DNA of 64,000 nt from DATLMR01 sp035634255. GTDB lineage: Bacteria > Acidobacteriota > Blastocatellia > UBA7656. The stretch lies in assembly GCA_035634255.1 (NCBI GenBank), contig DASQDI010000061.1, forward strand, positions 1 to 64,000, written 5' to 3'. Below the pieces are notes generated by a model. The model was not told where the DNA came from, did no database searches, and saw only the letters and a program-made list of their open reading frames with translations. Positions 41,693-49,119 of this stretch are shown here, one piece after another; within the stretch, counting starts at the first letter, position 1, and every line of letters starts with the position of its first letter. The translations under genes were made by a program, and so were the position numbers.

Positions 41693-44365
41693 ATGGCCCG
41701 GCTCTCATGGTTTATACGCAGGCTCCGCGGGCTAAGGCGCGCGGAAGCGATCCACGACGAGATAGACGAGGAGATGCGCTTTCATATCGATATGCGCGCG
41801 GGGGAGAACCTCCGTCTCGGCATGCCACCGGACGAGGCGCGCAGGGCCGCTTTGAAGAGCTTCGGCAACGTCGGCCGTGTCAAGGAGATCGCTTACGATA
41901 TTCGCGGAGGGGGCGTAATGGAGACTCTGTTGCAGGACTTGCGCTACGGCGCGCGCATGCTGCTCAAGAACCCCGGATTCACTCTCATCGCAGTACTCAC
42001 TCTGGCGCTGGGTATCGGGGCCAATACCGCGATTTTTAGCGTAGTGTATGGAGTGCTCTTGAAAGCATTGCCGTACCCTGAACCCGACCGACTCGTGGCC
42101 ATACATGGGAGCTCGAATAAAACGCCCCGGATGGCGGTCGCCTACCCTGACTACCTTGACTGGCGCGCCCGGCAGTCGACGTTCACCGACCTCTCCGCAC
42201 GGATGCCTGCCGGGGGAGTGCTGACAGGTAGTGAGCCGGAGCGCGTAACCGGCCGGTTAGTGTCCGCGAGCTTTTTTCGCACTCTGGGCGTGCAGCCCCA
42301 TGTCGGACGCACCTTCACCGAAGCCGAAGACCGCCCCGGCGCTGAGCGCGTCATGGTGCTGAGCTATTCCCTATGGCAGCGCCGCTCCGGAGGTGACGAG
42401 GGGTTGATTGGCAACGCTATTGAGTACAACGGCGAAAGCTGGACCGTCGTCGGCGTCATGCCGGCCGGGTTCGATTTCTATGGCCAGAGCAATCTTAATA
42501 ATGAGTTCTTCATACCCTTAGGCCAACTCGCAAATCAGGAATACATGCGAGACCGCAAGTCGCATACGGTCATGGTTACCGGGAGATTGAAACCGGGTGT
42601 GACCATTGAGCAGGCGCGCGCTGAGATCCAGTCTTTAGCTCTGCAACTCGGAGAGCAATACCCCACGTCCAATTACGGTAAGAGCGCGGTGGTACGATCA
42701 TTCTCTGACGATTACGTTGGTGAAGTGCGTCCCGCGCTTTTGATGATATCTGTGGCCGTGGCCCTGGTGCTGCTCATCGCCTGCGCCAACGTTACCAACT
42801 TGATGCTCGCGCGCGCGGCAGGGCGGCGGAAGGAGATCGCGTTAAGGGTGGCGCTCGGGGCGGGGCGCGGCCGAGTCATCCGTCAATTGTTGACCGAAGC
42901 CGTGCTGCTTTCGACGGCGGGCGCCTTAATAGGTATTTTGCTCGCTGCCTGGGGGAACGACCTGCTTGTCAGGTATTACCCGGACGGTTTGCCCCGGCTT
43001 GAAGAGATCGGCATCGATTTGCCTGTCCTGGGATTTACGACGCTGATAACTGTAATGGCTGTGATCCTGTTCGGGCTCGCGCCGGCCTTGCGAGCATCGA
43101 AGGTCAATCTCCACGAAGTACTTAAGGAAGGCGGGCGTCGCAGCTCAGGCGTTATGGGCGGGCGTCTGCGCAACGCCCTGGTGATCGCAGAAGTGGCCCT
43201 GTCAGTGATGCTCCTGCTTGGAGCCGGCCTGCTGCTCAAGAGCTTCAGGCAAGTCATGCAGGTCGAAAGCGGATTTGATTCGCGTAACGTGCTAACAATG
43301 CGGCTGCGCCTGCCCGACGCGAAGTACCGCGAAGCGTCACAGTCGGTGGCTTTCCTTCAGGATTTAATGCGCCGCGTGACAGCATTGCCTGGCGTCCAAA
43401 ATGTGAGCGTAGCCACTGGCTTCCCTCTCGGGCGAGGCAGCGAAAACGGCTATTGGGTAGAAGGGGAGCCCGAGCCCCAACAGCATGAGCAGTGGGCTTC
43501 CTCTGTGACCCAATCGGTGAGCGAAGGCTACTTTGAAACCTTAGGAATCGCGCTGCTCTCTGGCCGTAACTTCACCGCGCTGGATACGGCGGACTCACCG
43601 CCCGTGGTGGTCGTAGACGAAGGCTTTGTCCGCCGTCATTGCCCGGACGGCAGGCTCGAAAGCGCCCTCGGTAAGCGGCTGCGTTTCGGCGGCCCCAGCG
43701 AACCCTGGCGCGAAGTCGTCGGCGTGGTTCGGCACGTCCGGCACTACGGGTTGGAGGAAGAGGGCCGCGCCGGAATTTACCGGCCCTGGCTGCAGATCAA
43801 CCCGAAGTGGTTTGCGGACTTCACGCGGGCGATGGACCTGATCGTGAAGACTTCAGTCGACCCCGAAGGCTTTATCGGTCCGATCAGGAAAGAAGTACAG
43901 GCAATCGACAAGGACCAGCCGCTCGCCAACGTGGCAACTCTGGAAGAGATTCTGTCCCGCTCGGTTGCGCCGCGAAGGTTCAGTTTGCACCTGCTGGAGT
44001 TGTTTGCGCTGATCGCGTTACTGCTGGGCGCTGTGGGTCTTTATGGTGTGATCGCTTACTCAGTTTCGGAACGAACTCACGAGATCGGCATACGCATGGC
44101 GCTGGGGGCGAGGCGGGTAGATATGCTGCGGATGGTCATCGGGCAGGGCCTCAAGCTGGCTGCGGTCGGGATAGGGATAGGGCTGATCGGGGCCATCGCT
44201 CTGACGCGGTCGATCAAGAGTCTGCTGTTCGGAGTAAGTGCGACTGATCCAGCCATCTTCGCGGCCGTAGTGATCCTGTTGCTGAGTGTGGCGCTGGCGG
44301 CCTGTTATGTTCCGGCAAGGAGGGCGACCAAAGTAGATCCGATGGTTGCGTTGCGGTATGAGTGA
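41693..44365 (+). CDS. FtsX/MacB-type duplicated permease, PadR-linked
   Basis: 890 residues. A soluble N-terminal prefix (about 1-70, EEMRFHIDMRAGENLRLGMPPDEARRAALKSFGNVGRVKE) typical of acidobacterial orphan permeases precedes the first membrane segment (GFTLIAVLTLALGIGANTAIFSVVYGVLLK). Then come a MacB-like periplasmic domain, three central membrane segments (LMISVAVALVLLIACANVTNLMLARAAGRRKEIALRVALGAG), a second periplasmic domain and three C-terminal membrane segments ending ARRATKVDPMVALRYE. No ATPase gene is adjacent. Translation is supported by AAGGAG 12 nt before the ATG. Likely regulated by the PadR protein encoded upstream. Substrate unknown. Confidence 0.9.
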   Translation: MARLSWFIRRLRGLRRAEAIHDEIDEEMRFHIDMRAGENLRLGMPPDEARRAALKSFGNVGRVKEIAYDIRGGGVMETLLQDLRYGARMLLKNPGFTLIAVLTLALGIGANTAIFSVVYGVLLKALPYPEPDRLVAIHGSSNKTPRMAVAYPDYLDWRARQSTFTDLSARMPAGGVLTGSEPERVTGRLVSASFFRTLGVQPHVGRTFTEAEDRPGAERVMVLSYSLWQRRSGGDEGLIGNAIEYNGESWTVVGVMPAGFDFYGQSNLNNEFFIPLGQLANQEYMRDRKSHTVMVTGRLKPGVTIEQARAEIQSLALQLGEQYPTSNYGKSAVVRSFSDDYVGEVRPALLMISVAVALVLLIACANVTNLMLARAAGRRKEIALRVALGAGRGRVIRQLLTEAVLLSTAGALIGILLAAWGNDLLVRYYPDGLPRLEEIGIDLPVLGFTTLITVMAVILFGLAPALRASKVNLHEVLKEGGRRSSGVMGGRLRNALVIAEVALSVMLLLGAGLLLKSFRQVMQVESGFDSRNVLTMRLRLPDAKYREASQSVAFLQDLMRRVTALPGVQNVSVATGFPLGRGSENGYWVEGEPEPQQHEQWASSVTQSVSEGYFETLGIALLSGRNFTALDTADSPPVVVVDEGFVRRHCPDGRLESALGKRLRFGGPSEPWREVVGVVRHVRHYGLEEEGRAGIYRPWLQINPKWFADFTRAMDLIVKTSVDPEGFIGPIRKEVQAIDKDQPLANVATLEEILSRSVAPRRFSLHLLELFALIALLLGAVGLYGVIAYSVSERTHEIGIRMALGARRVDMLRMVIGQGLKLAAVGIGIGLIGAIALTRSIKSLLFGVSATDPAIFAAVVILLLSVALAACYVPARRATKVDPMVALRYE

Positions 44366-44710
44366 TCAACAATCCCTGCGACACTTCAATACATGAGATT
44401 CTTTCATAGAGTCTTGTGGAGCATCGCACCTGCCGGGCCATTAGCCTCCTGATTGATGGCCGGGCATGGGCCGCCTGCCTTGTTGATCTGAGTTTCTGAC
44501 GGCCGAAACTTATTTTACTCAGGGGGTGTTATTAATCGCTTTACAGTATCGGAAGCACCCAGAGTGCCAGGGTGCTTTGTGCGCGAGAATATATGCAGGC
44601 ATATGTGAGTGTTTTCCTTCCAAGATGCGCCTTTAAGTAATGGGGTGCTTCTCCACAGCCCGTCGTCTCAGCGACAACCTACTCTCCGAAGGCTCTCGGG
44701 AGGATGATTT

Positions 44711-45361
44711 ATGAAATGCATTTCCGTAGTTTCCAGATTCTTCTTATTGATCGGGATTCTTGTTCTGATTCAAGTGCAAGCTCGTGCAGATTCCTGCGAA
44801 ATTGATTTGCAGAACAATTCTCATAACTGCCAGAACATAGCTGCTATCAGCTTTATCTCCGGCCCGAACAATAAACAAGTTGTTTTCTCCATCAGTCTTG
44901 ATCCCGATGGCTCTGGCTTCAGGGAAGCTATCTTTGACGTTGAGTATAAACAAAAAGGAACCGGCTGGACTGTAAATATCGGCGACTCTATTTCTAACAA
45001 CGGATTTGCGGGGGATTTCTCAGATCAAAGCAATGATGCGGAGCTTCAGATTTTAGACGGGCTTCTGTCCGTCTACGGGTCTGATTTTATTCCGCCCGAC
45101 GTGAGGCTACTGCTGACTTATTCACCTGTGGTCGAAAAGAAGCGGTCCAGCATAAGGCTACGGATAAAGAACCAGTCCCTAACCTGGCAATATAATGGGC
45201 AGCAGGGAGGAGTCAGTTCGCCTTATCTGTATGCCCTGAATGGGCAGAGTGATGATGAGGGGACGGTCAACTATAATACCTACGCGGCATTTAACAGGAC
45301 AATTTCCTCTTCAGGGCGCGAGGGCTCAGGAGTAAAACGGATCAAGATAGAGTTAAAATAG
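44711..45361 (+). CDS. Secreted protein of unknown function
   Basis: 216 residues with GGGAGG upstream. A signal peptide (FFLLIGILVLIQVQARA) is followed by a beta-rich, polar domain with a Cys pair close to the N-terminus (SCEIDLQNNSHNCQN), which could form a disulfide. No motif is recognised; SISLDPDGSGFREAIFDVEY and LRIKNQSLTWQYNGQQGG suggest a sandwich-type fold. Base composition is more AT-rich than the flanking permease genes, so it may be acquired. The 345-bp gap upstream (44366-44710) contains a GGCCAT/ATGGCC hairpin near 44436-44461 and nothing else obvious. Confidence 0.65.
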   Translation: MKCISVVSRFFLLIGILVLIQVQARADSCEIDLQNNSHNCQNIAAISFISGPNNKQVVFSISLDPDGSGFREAIFDVEYKQKGTGWTVNIGDSISNNGFAGDFSDQSNDAELQILDGLLSVYGSDFIPPDVRLLLTYSPVVEKKRSSIRLRIKNQSLTWQYNGQQGGVSSPYLYALNGQSDDEGTVNYNTYAAFNRTISSSGREGSGVKRIKIELK

Positions 45362-45440
45362 CGAGGATTGTAACTACAGAAACAAAGCTCGGGCATGTAG
45401 GTACAACCGGCAATGCGCGCGGCACGCCGCCCCATCTTCA

Positions 45441-48164
45441 TTATTCAAACTTCAGCGCCACCAGCGGATCAACCTTAGTCGCCTTCCGCGTCGGCAGCCA
45501 GCAGGCCAGTAGTGCCACCGCCGTCAACAAGAGCGCGATTATGGCAAACGTCAGCGGGTCGGTTGCGCTCACTTCGAACAGTAGGTTCTCCATCAGACCC
45601 GTCAGGCAGACCGCCCCCACCATACCCAGACCTATGCCCACCAGCGCCAGCTTTGCTCCCTGCATCATTACCAGCTTCACCACGTCGTGCGTTTGCGCCC
45701 CCAGCGCCATCCGAATGCCGATTTCTCGCGTGCGCCGCATCACCGAGTACGATATCACCCCATAAATCCCTACCCCGGCCAGCAGCGCCGCAGTCGCTGA
45801 TAGCAGGTTCAGCAGCAGTGTGTTGAATCGGGGCCGCGCCAGGGCCGTCGAGACAACTTCCTCCATCGTCTTCACGCTAGTGACAGCTTGGTCAGGGTCG
45901 AGCGCGGTAACTTCGCCTCGCACCATAGCGATAATCGACGACGGGTCGGAGGCAGCGCGAACCGTCACACACGTCACCGGGTACGGGAATTGCCGGTACG
46001 GCACGTACACGTTCCAGCCTGCTTCTTTAATTTCCCGCAGGCGGGCGTCCCCTGCGATTCCGACAATCGTGCACCACCCCTGCCCACCAAGATTGATCCG
46101 CTTGCCGAGCGGGTCAACTCCCGGCGCGACGATGCGGCGCGACAAAGCCTCGCTGATGATAACAACCTGCGGTGCATCCGCGTCGTCCTGCTCGGTGAAC
46201 TCCCGCCCTGCTTTGAGCGGAATCCCGATAGATCGGAGGTAGTGTGGCGTGATCGATTCGCAGTTCAGCACCTCATTTCGCATTACCTCGTCCGGCGGTT
46301 GCCCCTCGGCCGCATACCGCACGTACCACCCTATGGGTGCCTCCAGGGGGCGGATCAGCGCCGCCCCCGCCGAAATTATTCCGGGCTGTGCTTCAACGCG
46401 TTCGAGCAACTGCTGAATATAATCTCTGGTGCTCTCAACGTCGGGGTATTTCTCACCATGCAATTGGAGTTGTAACGTCACTACGTTACGCGGATCGAAC
46501 CCGAGGTCGACCTGTTGCAGATTCAGGAAGCTGCGCGAGATGAGTCCGGCCCCGATGAGCAGCATCAAAGTAACGGCTACCTGCCCGACTACCAGCGCGC
46601 CTCGCAAGCGATTCCCCCGTGGTTCTCCGCCGACCCTGCTGCTGTCGGCGGCCAGTGCTTCGTTGAGGTTGACTTTTGAAGTGATGAGAGCCGGGGCCAG
46701 CCCGCAGATAAAGGCCGATAGGAACGTCAGGCCGAATGTAAAAAACAGCACCCGCCCATTCATCCGTACCGCCTCGATGCGCGGGATGTCGGCGGGCGCA
46801 AGTCCCGGGAGCATACCTATCAACAAGTAAGCCAGGAGGGTTCCCAGCCCGCCTCCGGCGACCGCAAGTACAAGGCTTTCGCTCATCAACTGCCGCGCGA
46901 TTCGGTCCCGGCTGGCACCAAGCGCTGCCCGCACCGCGATCTCTTTGCGCCGCGAAGTCGCGCGAGCCAGCATCAGATTGGCGATATTGGCGCAGGCGAT
47001 CAGCAGCAGCAATGCCGTCGCGGCTAGCAGCAGATAGAGCGCGGGCCGCGCGTCGCCGAAGATGTGCCTGGCCAGCGGCTTGACGACAGACCGCTCGGCG
47101 CTCGCTTTCATCTCGGGGTGTTCGGCTGCGACCCTTCTGATGATGGTGTCAAGTTCGGCCTGGGCTTGCTCCAACGTCACCGCTGGCTTTAGCCGCCCGA
47201 CAGCTTGCAGAAAGCCTATCCGATTTTCGACCAAGGCCTTCCCGCTCGTGGCCGACAGCGGCACCCAGATGTCGACGCCTTTCGGAAACTCAAAGTCCGC
47301 GGGCATAACCCCGATGACAGTCATGCCTATATCGTTGAGCCTGATTGCCGGCCCGGACGGATTGGGATTCACCGCCGCTTCCAGCGCCGCCTGCTTCCCC
47401 CCATCGTTGAGCGTGATCATCTGCCCGATCAGATCGGGGTCGCCGCCGAAGCGGCCCTGCCACAGTTGATGGCTTATGACCACCACGCCAGCTTCGCCCG
47501 GACGGTCTTCATCCGGGGTGAAGGCTCGCCCCAGGGCGGGGTTGACCCCGAGCGTCGGGAAGAAGTCCGCCGAGACTCTGGCGCTATTGACCTCGGCCGC
47601 TTCGCCCCGCCCGGTCAGCATGTAGCTAAAGCCATAAACCGTAGTCGTCATCGCCGCGAGGTTTTCAAAGACCTGGCTTTGACTCCGCCAGTCGTTAAAC
47701 TCCGGGATAGATATTTCGATGAATGCATGACTCGACGTTTCATCGGTCTTCCATGCAACGGCCAGTCGCTCCTGCCGCATAAACGGCAGAGGGCGCAAAA
47801 GCACCGTCTGCACCACGCTGAAAATGGCGGTGTTCGCGCCGATGCCCAGAGCCAGCGTCATGACGGCGACTAAGGTGAAGCCAGGCTGCTTCAAAGACAG
47901 TCGCGCACCGTGGCGCAGGTCTTGCCACAAAGTCTCTAACATACCGCCTCCCCGAACTTCATAGGCCAGATCCCTCAGCCTGCCCGGATTCCCGAAGCTT
48001 CTGAGTGCAGCCCGTTGTGCCTCCTCCGGCCTCATGCCCCGCTCGATATTAGCCTCAGCCTCCATCTCAACATGGAAGCGCATCTCCTCTTCAATCTCTC
48101 CGATGACTTCTTCACGGCGTACAAAGGCGCGAAGGCGCGCGGTGAGAATATTGAGCCACTCCAT
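45441..48164 (-). CDS. FtsX/MacB-type duplicated permease, PadR-linked
   Basis: 907 residues. N-terminal prefix EEMRFHVEMEAEANIERGMRPEEAQRAALRSFGNPGRLRD, first membrane segment GFTLVAVMTLALGIGANTAIFSVVQTVLLRPLPF, large periplasmic domain (about 120-360, longer than in the other copies by a GGKQAALEAAVNPNPSGPAI insertion), central segments LYLLLAATALLLLIACANIANLMLARATSRRKEIAVRAALGAS, second periplasmic domain and three C-terminal segments ending TRKATKVDPLVALKFE. Eleven bases separate it from the PadR gene at 48176-48508 on the same strand, so the two form an operon. Orphan permease without ATPase; substrate unknown. Confidence 0.9.
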   Translation of the reverse strand: MEWLNILTARLRAFVRREEVIGEIEEEMRFHVEMEAEANIERGMRPEEAQRAALRSFGNPGRLRDLAYEVRGGGMLETLWQDLRHGARLSLKQPGFTLVAVMTLALGIGANTAIFSVVQTVLLRPLPFMRQERLAVAWKTDETSSHAFIEISIPEFNDWRSQSQVFENLAAMTTTVYGFSYMLTGRGEAAEVNSARVSADFFPTLGVNPALGRAFTPDEDRPGEAGVVVISHQLWQGRFGGDPDLIGQMITLNDGGKQAALEAAVNPNPSGPAIRLNDIGMTVIGVMPADFEFPKGVDIWVPLSATSGKALVENRIGFLQAVGRLKPAVTLEQAQAELDTIIRRVAAEHPEMKASAERSVVKPLARHIFGDARPALYLLLAATALLLLIACANIANLMLARATSRRKEIAVRAALGASRDRIARQLMSESLVLAVAGGGLGTLLAYLLIGMLPGLAPADIPRIEAVRMNGRVLFFTFGLTFLSAFICGLAPALITSKVNLNEALAADSSRVGGEPRGNRLRGALVVGQVAVTLMLLIGAGLISRSFLNLQQVDLGFDPRNVVTLQLQLHGEKYPDVESTRDYIQQLLERVEAQPGIISAGAALIRPLEAPIGWYVRYAAEGQPPDEVMRNEVLNCESITPHYLRSIGIPLKAGREFTEQDDADAPQVVIISEALSRRIVAPGVDPLGKRINLGGQGWCTIVGIAGDARLREIKEAGWNVYVPYRQFPYPVTCVTVRAASDPSSIIAMVRGEVTALDPDQAVTSVKTMEEVVSTALARPRFNTLLLNLLSATAALLAGVGIYGVISYSVMRRTREIGIRMALGAQTHDVVKLVMMQGAKLALVGIGLGMVGAVCLTGLMENLLFEVSATDPLTFAIIALLLTAVALLACWLPTRKATKVDPLVALKFE

Positions 48165-48175
48165 CGGCCTGCCCC

Positions 48176-48508
48176 TTACGTCGCCTGCCTCACCTTCGCG
48201 ATGGCAAGGGCGAGCATGTCCCAGCTCGCCTCCTCGACGGCCAGCTGCCTGCGGCCCGCCCTGGTCAGCGTGTAGAACTTGGCCTTACGGCCGGTCTCGT
48301 TCGTCCCCCACTTGGAGCTTATCCATCCGCGCTGCTCGATCCGGTAAAGGGCCGGGTAGAGCGAGCCTTGCTCGACGGTCAGCATCCCTTCCGACATCTG
48401 CCCGATGCGCTGAATGATGCCGTAGCCATGCAGCGACCCTAAGCCGAGGGCCTTGAGGACCAGCATGTCGAGAGTGCCCTGCAGGAGATCAGCCTTCGTC
48501 TGTGACAC
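48176..48508 (-). CDS. PadR family transcriptional regulator
   Basis: 110 residues from a GTG at 48508 with GGAGG upstream. SQTKADLLQGTLDMLVLKALGLGSLHGYGIIQRIGQMSEGMLTVEQGSLYPALYRIEQRGWISSKWGTNETGRKAKFYTLTRAGRRQLAVEE is a complete PadR winged helix, close to the regulator at 41349-41681. It is the first gene of an operon with the permease at 45441-48164 and probably autorepresses it. Its promoter region shares the TTGACATTC motif with the other PadR-permease unit. Confidence 0.93.
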   Translation of the reverse strand: MSQTKADLLQGTLDMLVLKALGLGSLHGYGIIQRIGQMSEGMLTVEQGSLYPALYRIEQRGWISSKWGTNETGRKAKFYTLTRAGRRQLAVEEASWDMLALAIAKVRQAT

Positions 48509-48563
48509 GTTCCACCTCCGAGAATATTCGCGCGTCGAAGAGTGATGCCTAGAATGTCAAAGT

Positions 48564-48592
48564 ACAGTATGCCGGGGGTCCCGGAATGTCAA
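48564..48592 (-). promoter_or_regulatory. Promoter of PadR-permease unit 2
   Basis: On the minus strand TTGACA (48592-48587), a 17-bp spacer and TACTGT (48569-48564). A second TTGACATTCTAGG follows 32 bp later (48560-48548), the same 13-mer as at 41296, so it may be an operator rather than a second promoter. Confidence 0.5.
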
Positions 48593-48782
48593 TGCTCGGG
48601 ATCTCAGGTGCCATATTTCTCCAGAGGGAGGGCTGCAGCCGAGGGGCTCAGGCTGTAGCAGGGCAAATCCTGAAAGATGGGCCGAGGGCTTGATCTTCTA
48701 AGACACCCTATGTAGGATGCTTGCTAGATAGAATTCTTACTACGTAGAGTTTTATCCACTAATCCTTACTGAGGAGTTTGCG

Positions 48783-49109
48783 ATGGGCAAAGGGTTTCTC
48801 ACTTACTCGACGGCCGTCATCCTGCGAGCCATAGCCAACGGCTACCTGTATGGGTTCGACATCATTGACATTACGGGCCTAGCGGGCGGGACGGTATACC
48901 CGGCCCTGCGGCGGCTGGAAGAAGCCGGCTATCTCGCCTCAAAGTGGGAAGAGCAGACTATCGCGCAGGCCGCTCCGCGCCCTCCGCGCAAGTATTACGA
49001 GTTGACGCGAGCCGGGCAGGAGACGTTAGCGGAGGCCGTAAAGCGTTACCGGCTGTTGGAGCAGTCACAGTCGAAAAAAGAGCGTGATCCGAAACCGTCA
49101 CGCGCGTGA
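48783..49109 (+). CDS. PadR family transcriptional regulator, divergent type
   Basis: 108 residues with GAGGAG six nt before the ATG. Winged-helix PadR protein: FLTYSTAVILRAIANGYLYGFDIIDITGLAGGTVYPALRRLEEAGYLASKWEE, then RPPRKYYELTRAGQETLAEAVKRY. It differs from the two other PadR proteins here (no KADLLQGTLDML head). A CTACGTAG palindrome at 48740-48747, 36 bp before the start, is a candidate operator. It lies immediately upstream of the permease gene starting at 49120 and is divergent from the PadR gene at 48508, across 274 bp. Confidence 0.9.
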   Translation: MGKGFLTYSTAVILRAIANGYLYGFDIIDITGLAGGTVYPALRRLEEAGYLASKWEEQTIAQAAPRPPRKYYELTRAGQETLAEAVKRYRLLEQSQSKKERDPKPSRA

Positions 49110-49119
49110 GGTCACAATC

